Assembly (NCBI GenBank): GCA_014925825.1 | Contig: JACGCK010000520.1 | Location: forward strand, 1 to 18,064 | DNA length: 18,064 bases | Origin: Pholiota molesta | Taxonomy: Eukaryota; Basidiomycota; Agaricomycetes; Agaricales; Strophariaceae | Direction: 5' to 3' | Shown here: positions 10,053 to 18,064 of the stretch, in pieces | How positions within the stretch are numbered: position 1 is the first letter of the stretch | How the letters are laid out: every line of letters starts with the position of its first letter | Notes under the pieces: model-generated | Told to the model about the DNA's origin: nothing | Database searches by the model: none | Seen by the model: only the letters and a program-made list of their open reading frames with translations | Program-made: the position numbers and the translations under genes

Positions 10053-10553
10053 AATTTATCGCACTGGGTGAATTGTGAAGTTCTACTGTTCAGGTGCAAT
10101 CGAAAGCTCGGCGGATGATATGGCAAGAGCTACGATTGGTTATGTATGTAGTCGTTTGGAAATTGCATGCAATCGTAAATCGCTGTGGGAATAGGCACCA
10201 CTGATAACGGTAAACTTGTGTTCGTAGGATAATATCGGCCGAGGATTCACTATAAAAGTATATCACATACCTTCAGGAGTTGAGACTCGACTCAGGGGGG
10301 ACAAGGTCAGCTTCGCGATGCTCGCTTAGATTAGATTGCTAATTATTGATATGGTCATTGTGGCACATGCACCTCGCATGCACCTTTGTGCATCATCCGA
10401 CGGAATCCCGTCCGAGTCCTTGTCCTACGGGTTGCCTACGGAAATCAGAAGAGCGTATCGATATTAGTACAGAATATATGCCGTTTTTATATCCACGCCG
10501 GTGTATGTAGAATTTTAATCGAGACTAATTTAGTACAACGATCTTCTGTTTTC
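10053..10553. other. Spacer between DAO-B start and DAO-C end
   Basis: This 501-bp spacer must contain the DAO-B promoter. I see no strong TATA box on the minus strand. On the plus strand a TATAAAAG lies at 10251-10258, without a plus-strand gene downstream that I can support. A short direct repeat CATGCACCT occurs near 10366 and 10378. Confidence 0.45.
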
Positions 10554-12127
10554 CTACAACCCAGCTTCTGCTTTGGTAGTCTTCAACGCGGCATCCAAAA
10601 GTTTCAACGCTTTGTCTGCGCAGCCCCAAGAGGTTTGATATCCATAGCCCCCATGACTTGAAATGCAATTGATAACAATCAGCAAGGAATTCCCAAGAAA
10701 ACTCAAGAAATTGAAATGCTGATCAAACAGTCTGAATCCAAACTCACCCGTAATTATGAATCAGCGGGATCTTGCCTTCCCTATGCACCGCCGCTCCGTC
10801 CACCCACTCCACCTCCAGCCTGATACCACCCTCCCTTGCCGGCCGAAGGCCGCACCCCTCGCCCACGACATGCGGCAACACGTCCTCCAGCCTCGGAGTC
10901 CGGATCGCGCGAATCTCAGGCGGCGCTAGCTCTTGGCAGAGTAAGAACCCGCGCTTCAGGATGTCGAGCGTGATTTCTGGGCGCGCGATGGGGTACCAGT
11001 CATTCGGGACGCGCGTGCCTCCGACGACGACCTATCAGGATTCAGCATCAGATATACTGGATTTCGGGAAGAGATAGATAGGTGTGGAGGGACAAACGGA
11101 CATCGGTGCTCCGCCGCGGGATGATATACGTGCACGCGCCGCTCTCGTCCAGGTATTCCGTACGCCCGAAGCGCACCCACGGCGCGCGGATGATCACGGT
11201 CTGGCCGCGGACGGGGTACATTTTCTTGTCCTCGACGCCCCCCAGGAAGCGCGCGCCGAGGCCTATGCACACGAGCACCGCTTCGGGGAGGGGGTCTTGG
11301 ATGCCGCCCCCGGAGAAGAGGCGCGTGCCGCCCTCGAGGAGCTGGTTGATGTGTTGGATCGAGCCGCGCAGGACGCGCCCGCCTTTGGCGCAGAAGCGCA
11401 TGAGGAGGTAGTTGAGGTAGATGGGGACGTCGATAGTGACGGTAGTGAATGTGACGCCGGAGAGTGCCCCAGGGAGGAGTTCTTCTGGCTCTAGCTTGCG
11501 GAACTGTGCGTTAACGTGTGAGTACATATGGCTATGCCATGCCCAGTGCAATGGGTCGGGGGTGATATTATGGTGGACATACGTTAGGCATCTTTTCTAG
11601 CGGGTCTGGCTGCGCTCTGGGCACGAAGAAATGTTCGGTTTGCGGTACTCTCAAGAATGACTCCTCTGCTAAGCTTCCTGGTGCCGACAACTCCCACATG
11701 ACTTTGAACGTTTCTTCCTCAAATGCTAGTGAATGTTATTAATTTGCAATACCAGCGTGTGAGGCAGGGTCTACCAGAGGCTCACCATGTTGTTCTGTCG
11801 CATTGAGGGGATTGTATACGTGGTGAGCGCCCTGTATAACGGTCCCGTTAATCCATGCTTATTTTGATAATTGAATTGCACGCACCGCCCACTGACTTGT
11901 GTACTTGATCGACTTGGGATCGCTCGGTATAATCTCTGCCACAATGGTCACTTGATAGTTCCCTGTCTCCTGCAGCCTTATTGCTGTGGTAAGCCCCACT
12001 ACGCCTGTAATTCGGGATCGAATGAATTATAAGACACTAAGAGATGGATGATGATCTCACCTGCTCCCAGAACTACGACCTGTTTCTTATTCATTACTGG
12101 TGATTGGGGAATGTTGTTCGAGTCCAT
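10554..12127 (-). CDS. D-amino-acid oxidase paralogue C (FAD-dependent)
   Basis: Seven exons: 12127-12061, 12004-11886, 11831-11786, 11725-11583, 11503-11102, 11031-10748 and 10656-10554, giving 387 aa without breaks. It is the most canonical copy: GAGVVG (21-26), SQWAGAHHV, FLRVPQTEHFFVPRAQPD, FLGGVEDKKMYPVRGQT, Tyr251 in TYIIPRRS, Arg322 in GLRP, and IHNYGHGGYGYQTSWGCA at the C-terminus. It ends KAEAGL, a longer tail than A and B but still not a standard PTS1. Exons 2-4 equal those of DAO-B in length. The A/B intron inside NDW is absent; instead an intron with the unusual donor GTCCGT sits 47 nt upstream, between Asp259 and Val260. Exons 5+6 still total 686 nt, exactly as in DAO-A. The central coding part is visibly more GC-rich than in A or B. 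An in-frame ATG at 12094 is an alternative start. Confidence 0.94.
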
Positions 12128-13042
12128 ATTGCACAATGATTTAGATGTTGGCAAGGGATACGGGTATTGCAGGAGGAAATAAAACCGATGGAACCTAAGA
12201 GATAAGATAGTGCTGTGACAGTCGTCCTTATAGAGGCCCCTGATCGCCAGTGCAGATCAATCGGCCTACATCGGGCGGCCTTGCTATAAATAGAGCATAT
12301 TCGGCCCGTCCGCTGCCACGGGCACGTGAAATACACGTGCATGTTCTCTCTTGTAAATTAAATTCCTATCGCGCTCACTGTCCGCCCCATTTATGCGCGT
12401 ATCTCCCCGTGTTTTGAACTTTCGAAATCATATATATCCCTCTCAGGCCGCTGGATTTGATGAACGGAAAGAACACGTCTGAATTTTATCATTGACAGGT
12501 AGTGAACACAGGAAATTCCGGAATAGATATTTGCGACGCGGAGAACGTCTGTTCTGATCTTTTCTTCTGCGGAGATGTCAGAAAACAACCTTCGCGGGTC
12601 CTTCTTGGGTGATATTACACTCAGCGGCGGGAGGTTGGGCATGGTTGTCGCCTTTTGCGCAAGGCCAACGGTGAGTCCGCTATAAACCTATTTCTTGCAT
12701 TCTGACCCGAATGAACGGCATATGTAGGGATTCTGAGCTCACAGCCGTGAAATATGATTTTCACATTTGCCTTGTAGAACGCTTGGCAACAGATTGACGC
12801 AAACGCAACACCTGGAACGCTGTGTTTTCCAAAAACGAAGCGTCAATAACTCGATGCCGACGTACATGAAATGAACCTCATTGACAAGTGGGAGTCGACT
12901 CGCCGCAACATTGCTGGCGTTCGGCACTTTCCTGCAGTGCACCTATGGGTCATGAGGCTAATAGATCGTGCAGTGCATCCGTAAGCACAGCCCTTCTGTC
13001 GACACACTCTCCTCTGGCCTCCGACTCCCGAATCGAGACACA
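12128..13042. other. Divergent spacer between DAO-C and the small repeat protein
   Basis: This holds the upstream regions of DAO-C (minus) and of the small plus-strand gene. A consensus TATAAATAG (12285-12293, plus strand) has no convincing plus-strand start soon after it: the ATG at 12342 opens only a few codons. Open frames at 12391-12642 and 12739-12942 on the minus strand have no recognised motif. A transcript start for the small gene could lie anywhere after about 12700. Confidence 0.45.
12201..12233 (-). promoter_or_regulatory. Putative DAO-C promoter: TATA-like box and GATA pair
   Basis: On the minus strand TATAAGG (12227-12233) lies about 100 bp upstream of the DAO-C ATG. Just below it, GATAAGATAG (12201-12210, plus strand) carries two GATA cores. 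GATA factors regulate nitrogen-catabolic genes in fungi, so nitrogen control of an amino-acid oxidase would be plausible, but this is inference from short motifs that also occur by chance. Confidence 0.3.
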
Positions 13043-13603
13043 ATGGCATCCCAGTCAGCGTCGACTTTCAAATCCCTTTTTCGGCGTAAGACTATTCAAC
13101 TGCCAGAGTCTTCCAATAGCGTAGTGGCTATAACATCGCCTCGCGGGAGGGAAAAATTCAAAATTCAATTCAAATCCCTTTTTCGACGTAAGACTCCCCA
13201 ACCACCAGAGGCTTCCATGGCAATTCCGCCTCCTCCGATTCGCATGCCATCACAGTCATCCAATGACAACGTAGCGCCGACGATGCTCAATGTGCCGGAT
13301 ATACCTCCGCCTCCTGTAACTCCCATATCACCACAATCACTGAACGGCAATACAGTAGCGACAGCGCCGAATGCACTAGATATACCCCCGCCTCTTGTCA
13401 GTCTGCAGAAGCGTTTCGCGAAGAGTAATATCCACATCATTCCATCTAAACTTTTAGTCATTCGAAAGCTTGGTGAATGTCAGCTAAATGCATGCTTAAG
13501 GACAGTCAAATATATCACTAATTTTGTCTCCTTCTATTTTTGCCCAGATGGAATTCTGCCAGAATGCTTATGGACAATTCAGGCTTCCATGTTCAAACAC
13601 TGA
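13043..13603 (+). CDS. Small basic, proline-rich protein with internal repeats
   Basis: I do not recognise a family. From the ATG at 13043 the frame is open to TGA at 13601-13603. A likely intron (13473-13547, donor GTGAAT, branch CTAAT, acceptor TTTTGCCCAG) is 75 nt long and has no stop, so spliced and retained forms stay in frame (161 or 186 aa). The motif FKSLFRRKT occurs twice, at residues 9 and 43, spaced 34 codons (102 nt), and each copy is followed by a Pro/Glu-rich stretch. A second degenerate duplication gives VPDIPPPPV and later LDIPPPLV. The middle is low-complexity and probably disordered; no signal peptide is seen. The last 25 nt overlap the 3' coding end of the methyltransferase on the other strand. 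The in-frame repeats argue for coding, but with no homologue known the model stays tentative. Confidence 0.45.
   Translation: MASQSASTFKSLFRRKTIQLPESSNSVVAITSPRGREKFKIQFKSLFRRKTPQPPEASMAIPPPPIRMPSQSSNDNVAPTMLNVPDIPPPPVTPISPQSLNGNTVATAPNALDIPPPLVSLQKRFAKSNIHIIPSKLLVIRKLGECQLNACLRTVKYITNFVSFYFCPDGILPECLWTIQASMFKH
13067..13195 (+). repeat. Direct repeat of about 27 bp, spaced 102 bp
   Basis: The core TTCAAATCCCTTTTTCG recurs at 13067 and 13169, and the flanking CGTAAGAC also matches with one change between them. The spacing is a multiple of three, and both copies encode FKSLFRRKT in the small plus-strand gene. This points to an in-frame segmental duplication. Confidence 0.8.
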
Positions 13604-14513
13604 CGCTTCCTCCACACGACAATTCTTTCCTTGCCCAGATGACTAGGTGAAGATACGGCTGGTATCTTATCAAGGACCTTCGTAAAATTGGGCTCCAGGA
13701 GCGGGACGTAGTGCTCGGGTTCGACGTAATATGGAGGCCCGGTTTCGTCGTAGGGGCGCAAGGGAAAGATACCTGTGATGAGGTATCCACCGGGCTTGAT
13801 CAACTTTGTCATTTGTTTTCCCCATTCCTGGCGGAAGGACGGCGGAATAGCGACGAAGAAACTGGGTATTGGTTCAGTATCATTAGCCAGGATTCATCGA
13901 AGAGATGGAATTGGAGATTTCGACGAACGTATGGTCGTAGATAAGGTCAAATCGCTCCTCGTCTGATACATCAAACTTGAAAAAGTCGGCGATTGTGATA
14001 GACGCTGAAATGTTGGGAAATTGGGCTTTCGCTGTTTGAATAACGCTATAGGGACTGGTATGAACCACAGAGAACGCCCGTGCATTTAATGGACATACGC
14101 TGTTGCTCGTGCTATTGCTGTCTCTGCAACTTCGAGGCCTAGAGTGTCGAGGCCTAATGTTTTGGAGATGTACGGTAAATCATATCCCTGTATTCCGGCT
14201 GTTAAACTCATGCATCTATCATCACAGTGGTAAATGCTAACATACCGCACCACATCCTGGTACCAAAGCCTGGCCTTTGTGGGGTAGATCCAAGCCACTC
14301 GATTCAAGTGCTTCTTTCAAGGACGGTTGTACGTCGCCAAAGTCCCATGGAGTTACGCCCTCAGTCCTATATGGAAAATGAAATTAAAAACCAGTTTGAT
14401 CAACGAGGTACTGGAAAGCCAATTGCACCTCACCAGGCAAGTTCCCATGTAGATAAATCATCTGGTTTGACGATGTCCTTGGGCATCCTTTGAGGAGTGC
14501 CTTCGGTAGTCAT
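13579..14513 (-). CDS. SAM-dependent methyltransferase, TPMT/thiol methyltransferase family
   Basis: Five exons: 14513-14434, 14366-14246, 14187-14099, 14054-13929 and 13861-13579, giving 232 aa. The start TTEGTPQRM leads to the family block WELAWTEGVTPWDFGD (residues 23-38). The SAM-binding motif I is VPGCGAGYD (62-70), split by intron 2, followed by LGLDTLGLEV. Then come IADFFKFD, FDLIYDHTFFVAIPPSFR and EWGKQMTKLIKPGGYLITG (post-motif), and near the end PSHLGKERIVVWRKR, all typical of fungal TPMT-like proteins. Relatives methylate thiols, thiocyanate or halides with S-adenosylmethionine; the substrate here cannot be told. Length fits the family. Intron 3 is only 44 nt and contains a TAA, so a plain ORF search breaks there. 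The gene is divergent from the F-box gene, and its 3' coding end overlaps the small repeat-protein gene. Confidence 0.92.
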
Positions 14514-14878
14514 GATGAGAAGAAAAGGTAGGCTACTGACAAGCTATAGAGCTGGATACTTATACGATTCGAGTCGAGCTGGAAGGAAGATTGGTCAACA
14601 GCCCCTATCATTTCAATTAACCTACTTTCGTGCACATGACGTCGACAGATCGGGCCGGATTTTGATTGATGTCGACCTCCCAGTGGCATGCTCCGCTTGC
14701 AACCGCCCACAACGTTATATCTTGCCTTTAGTTTTTGAACGTCACGGTGGAAGGTTCAATTTGATCGTTTCAAAAGCATCTGGATAATTGGACATATAAA
14801 AGTGCGTTCGTCCTCTCGGCTTCTCTATTTCAGCTCAGCTGAGTCTCCATATTGCGCAGCCTGGAATACTTACTACAT
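14514..14878. promoter_or_regulatory. Divergent promoter of the methyltransferase and F-box genes
   Basis: This 365-bp region drives two genes in opposite directions. A TATAAAAG at 14795-14802 (plus) lies about 80 bp before the F-box ATG. A TATAAGTA on the minus strand at 14557-14564 lies about 45 bp before the methyltransferase ATG. A plus-strand open frame at 14497-14787 crosses the region but has no recognisable content. Confidence 0.5.
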
Positions 14879-16321
14879 ATGAGTGTCAAGTCTGCCGAGT
14901 CAGAATATGTATCTATGAAACTAGCGAATGAAGGAATGTCAGCCCAAAATCTCACACCACTAGAAGATCGAGGAATTCGCCTTCCGCCAGAGCTCTGTGA
15001 GGCCATCATCGACCAGATACCAACACAGGACCGTCTGGCGCTCCAAAATTGTGCTCTCGTCTGCCACCTATTTGCCCTGCGGGCCCAGAGAATTCTCTTC
15101 AAGAGCATCACTCTCAGCCGACCGCACAAGGGGTTTAGGTGGAATGTGCTGTCCCTGCGCCACCCCTCCCGGCGGTTCTTCACGCTTCTGAACGGGTCCC
15201 CGCATCTGGGCACCTACGTCGAGGAGCTGGAGATCGCGGACAACGCCCATCTTAGCTTCTACCGAGAGGAGCTGTCCTGGATCCGGCAGGATATGGCGCT
15301 CCCCATAATCGTCGCTAAGCTTGACAACCTGCGCCACCTCAGTATATCGGGGAACCACACTGGGAACAGGCTGAACTTCAATGCGTGGACGGAGGCGCTG
15401 AAGAGTGCGCTATTGAAAAGGTGTCAGTCCCCTTTGTTGACGAAGATCTTGTTGAAGTACGTGCGCAACGTCCCGATTTCGATATTCCTCCAGGCGCCTG
15501 CGCTCGAGTCGGTGGACCTGTTTAAGTCTGTGTTTATAGTGGACGGGGTGCTCCCGGTGTCGAGTCAGGTTTACAAGCCGAAGCTGCGGGAGTTCACCTA
15601 TACAGCTACCACTTATTATGAATGGACGTCGTTTTATCCATGGCTGTTGAACGACGATGGTGGAATTGACCTGACATTCCTCGCCTATCTTTCGCTCCAT
15701 GTCGATTTCAATGCGCATGAGGGGATTGAAAAAGATATAGACGCCATCGCGTGGATTGTCCGCCAGTGCGCTGGGACGCTTGAACGCCTGAGCCTGTTCT
15801 ATCCCCCAGAAGGCAAGTCAATCTCCTTTTCGTGGAAAGAAAAGGGTTTAATATATTTTTCTTCAGTGGTCACATTAACCACCTCCAACTACACTTTCAT
15901 CGACCTTAGTACCCTTCCGAACCTACGCACGCTGAGCCTCCAGGGGAATATATGGAGCTCTGAAGTAACAGAACCGCAGGATAGCCTCCCATGGCTCACC
16001 GCCACGCTCCGACAAATCCCCTCGCCCACGCACCTGCGCGACATCCACCTCCTCTGCACCCTCGAAGAAAGCCCGTTCGAGTGGGACACGACGCGGACGG
16101 TCGGCGACGCGGACTGGGCGGGCTTCGTGGACGTGCTCGAACGGCTGGCCGCGACGGCGGAGGTGTATATCCTCATGTCCATCTACGGTGCACGGGGCAA
16201 AGAGGCGATGGTGGTCGTTGAGGATCGGCTGCGGGAGATAAGGGGGAAGGGGGTGCTTGTGCAGATCCAGGTGGCGGTGGATGGCGAGGAGCAGTTTGAG
16301 GGTGAGTCTGCTTGGGATTGA
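14879..16321 (+). CDS. F-box protein with leucine-rich C-terminal part
   Basis: Single-exon gene, 480 aa. I chose the ATG at 14879 (start MSVKSAESE); the frame is open upstream but only non-ATG codons precede it. Residues 34-78 form an F-box: IRLPPELCEAIIDQIP, then LQNCALVCHLFALRAQRILF, as in Agaricomycete proteins that recruit SKP1. The rest has irregular leucine-rich segments, for example LDNLRHLSISGNH, APALESVDLFKSV and LPNLRTLSLQGN, consistent with a substrate-binding LRR-like region. By family, such proteins are substrate receptors of SCF ubiquitin ligases in cytosol or nucleus; the target is unknown. The family is large and variable in basidiomycetes. No frame break or intron signal was found. 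Confidence 0.9.
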   Translation: MSVKSAESEYVSMKLANEGMSAQNLTPLEDRGIRLPPELCEAIIDQIPTQDRLALQNCALVCHLFALRAQRILFKSITLSRPHKGFRWNVLSLRHPSRRFFTLLNGSPHLGTYVEELEIADNAHLSFYREELSWIRQDMALPIIVAKLDNLRHLSISGNHTGNRLNFNAWTEALKSALLKRCQSPLLTKILLKYVRNVPISIFLQAPALESVDLFKSVFIVDGVLPVSSQVYKPKLREFTYTATTYYEWTSFYPWLLNDDGGIDLTFLAYLSLHVDFNAHEGIEKDIDAIAWIVRQCAGTLERLSLFYPPEGKSISFSWKEKGLIYFSSVVTLTTSNYTFIDLSTLPNLRTLSLQGNIWSSEVTEPQDSLPWLTATLRQIPSPTHLRDIHLLCTLEESPFEWDTTRTVGDADWAGFVDVLERLAATAEVYILMSIYGARGKEAMVVVEDRLREIRGKGVLVQIQVAVDGEEQFEGESAWD

Positions 16322-17814
16322 ATTCGGATCTGTGGGTTCTCATCGATAGCGTTGGATAGGTCTGGATTGATTTCATATCTCGTCGTGCGGTATGTTTTCT
16401 GCCAACTCTTATTGGCCGACTCATGTCGGCGGCGATTGCGTTGTCGATTATCGTGCGATTGTAATGTATTCATACTTATATACGTGTTCTAGAACTGTGC
16501 AATCGAACTGGATCTATTGCGGTCTGCGTTATGTTTTTTATCGATCGAAGGCAGACCTTGGGCAGACCTAATACATGGTATACCCCGCATTTATTATTGG
16601 CACCAAGTCTCGCTCTGGAATCTGTGTTGGTCAAGTGCCATGGCTGTAAGTAATCATCTTCTTACCTTTTAAATGATATCGTTGGGTTCATTGCTTGCTA
16701 CTTAGAAACGACTTCTATAATGCACCAGTCCTGATGCTCCCCAAGCCAATTTCCGCTACAATGCTACTTGATTACGTCCAATGTTCTCGACCTTTCGACC
16801 GAAGACACACATATCTACATCGGAACCAATCGTATGTACCCCGCATTTATTTTTAACGCCCAATACCTTCCGAAAGTCACGAAATTGTTGCTGATATCAG
16901 AATCCCTTTCGCAGCTGATCTTCCCGAGTTGCGTCGTGGTGGATGTCAATTCGAGCTGGATATGTGATACAAAGATTGAAAGAATAACGGAAGACCCGGG
17001 AGGTTGGCATACTTGATTCAATATGTCCATCGTAATGGCGCTGAAGTTTTTACAGTTGCACCAGCTATGTTTTAGATACAGCATTCAACCTCGATGGTTA
17101 TTGGGCTGGGTCGGAGACGCATATACGACCGATAGTTAATGAATATGTGGAAATTATTACTTCTTTGGTCAGTCTCGATGATTTCTTCTGTCCGTATACA
17201 CTCCAACTGTAGATATCCTGTCCTGGCTTCCCCTGTGCAAGTATCTCCTCCTACCTGCCCAGTGTAAAATCTTTTTGTGCAACAGTCAAAGGTATATTTC
17301 CCATAGTAGAACATGAGTCTTTCTCGTTCACTTTTCGCTGGATGAATCAATTCGTGCCACGGCATCGCTGCTTGTGTGCTACCGATCACTTGTAATCATG
17401 CTTACCAAATCGGAATTGAGTGTGGCGCCTATTTTTTGCTCGTCGAGGGAAGAACGGAAATAAGGAGGTCAACCGCCAGGTACATCGCCTTGATCAGATA
17501 AGTGCACCTGGGGTAATCAGCAAGCTGCGCACCCCAATTCCGACCATATACTCGGGTTCCCAAAATAAGCCCGTCACCGGTATCACCCATGAGTCAGACG
17601 TGGGCGTCGTGGCTCGGAGGAGATGACATATCCCTGCTCAGTGCTCCAAAGGTGCTCCAAGTCGCGAAGGTGATGATCGTCAGTGGCGAGCAGACCTAAG
17701 GGATTATATCCGAGGCTAGAAGGTGGCACTCGGTGCCCCAGTCGTCCACAGCGTCCGGGAGAGAGATAATTGATGAACAGCTGCTTGAGTTTTATGAGAC
17801 TTGGGGTTGGAATG
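16322..17814. other. Unassigned 1.5 kb downstream of the F-box gene
   Basis: No gene model can be supported. A 6-bp-arm perfect hairpin (GCCGAC, loop TCAT, GTCGGC) lies at 16415-16430, shortly after the F-box stop. A 15-bp direct repeat TACCCCGCATTTATT occurs at 16581 and 16837. A minus-strand open frame at 17072-17389, with ELIHPAKSERERLMFYYGKY and several Cys, looks more protein-like than its surroundings but has no recognised family and no clear partner exon. These could be remnants of a decayed gene. Confidence 0.4.
16581..16851 (+). repeat. 15-bp direct repeat, copies 256 bp apart
   Basis: TACCCCGCATTTATT is present at 16581-16595 and at 16837-16851. GTAT shortly precedes each copy, and the flanks remain loosely similar for about 15 bp. 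This may be a short remnant of duplication; no target-site duplication or mobile-element gene is visible. Confidence 0.55.
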
Positions 17815-18045
17815 TTATGGAAAGTAAGAGAAACAGCGCGGACATAACAGGGTGGCCGTGGCCGCGAGTCCACGTCTGCCCCGCCGCCGGAGACAATTGT
17901 TTGGTGTGGGAATGATTACATAATGGACCCCTTCAGGCGCAGCCTCGTTGACTACTGGGCCTTTCACAATTCTATCTTCAACCACCACTACCGCCAGCCC
18001 TTCCCCGCTCTTTGGTCGTTTCTTCTTTGACGCCCAAAGACTCTC
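17815..18045 (-). CDS. Possible exon of an unidentified gene entering from the right
   Basis: The minus-strand frame is open from 18045 to a TAA at 17815. It begins just after a possible acceptor (a GCTAAC branch site in the last window bases, then GTAAG). It reads LWASKKKRPKSGEG, a basic cluster like a nuclear localisation signal, then LAVVVVEDRIVKGPVVNE and a stretch ending GVHYV. Composition is protein-like up to about 17935 and poorer afterwards, so a donor such as GTAATC near 17920 may end the exon. I do not recognise the family, and the start would lie outside the window. Confidence 0.25.
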   Translation of the reverse strand, partial: ESLWASKKKRPKSGEGLAVVVVEDRIVKGPVVNEAAPEGVHYVIIPTPNNCLRRRGRRGLAATATLLCPRCFSYFP

Positions 18046-18064
18046 TTACGTTTCGTTAGCGTAC

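Noticed and set aside
11084..11494. 136-codon plus-strand open frame
   Set aside because: It lies antisense to exon 5 of DAO-C in GC-rich DNA; the minus strand carries clear DAO motifs with correct splice phases, so this frame is a shadow.
13883..14100. Apparent frame break in the methyltransferase
   Set aside because: A 44-nt intron (14055-14098) and a 67-nt intron (13862-13928) with good acceptors restore the full motif order without any indel.
16415..16430. Hairpin after the F-box gene as a terminator
   Set aside because: Stem-loop terminators are a bacterial feature; this is eukaryotic DNA, and a 6-bp stem can arise by chance.

Overview
The window looks like nuclear DNA of a filamentous basidiomycete, probably an Agaricomycete. 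Genes are cut by many short GT-AG introns (44-91 nt, most 50-70), with CTRAY-like branch sites close to the acceptors. The families seen are also typical: a DUF6533-type membrane protein, an F-box protein of the fungal leucine-rich kind, a short oxysterol-binding protein, fungal D-amino-acid oxidases and a TPMT-like methyltransferase. All models below were read by eye from splice signals, reading frame and family motifs; nothing was run.

Layout. 1-699 (+): 3' part of an unidentified membrane protein with an apparent frame break. 1471-3352 (-): six-exon oxysterol-binding protein (ORP/Osh family) with two apparent single-base deletions. 3353-4388: gene-free. 4389-5893, 8527-10052 and 10554-12127 (all -): three full-length paralogous D-amino-acid oxidase genes in head-to-tail order (DAO-A, DAO-B and DAO-C here). 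6350-7742 (-): a nine-exon DUF6533-like seven-helix membrane protein, placed between DAO-A and DAO-B. 13043-13603 (+): a small repeat-bearing, proline-rich protein, tail to tail with 13579-14513 (-), a TPMT-family methyltransferase. 14879-16321 (+): an intronless F-box protein, divergent from the methyltransferase. 16322-18064: mostly unassigned, perhaps with the edge of another minus-strand gene at the far right.

The central theme is the oxidase array. The three predicted enzymes (373, 380 and 387 aa) keep the FAD-binding GAGxxG, the TYxIP and GLRP substrate-site motifs and the DAO C-terminal signature. They share exon lengths almost to the base: exon 2 is 119 nt and exon 3 is 46 nt in all three. 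The array therefore arose by local duplication. DAO-C differs by one moved intron. None has a peroxisomal SKL-type tail. Their likely role is oxidative deamination of D-amino acids to 2-oxo acids, ammonia and hydrogen peroxide, that is, nitrogen scavenging.

The left 2.6 kb is unusual. Two adjacent genes carry single-base breaks beside short homopolymers, while the six confident models to the right have none. Local sequence error is the simplest reading, but decay cannot be excluded. I found no CRISPR array, transposon, tRNA or rRNA, and no convincing new multi-gene system beyond the oxidase array.
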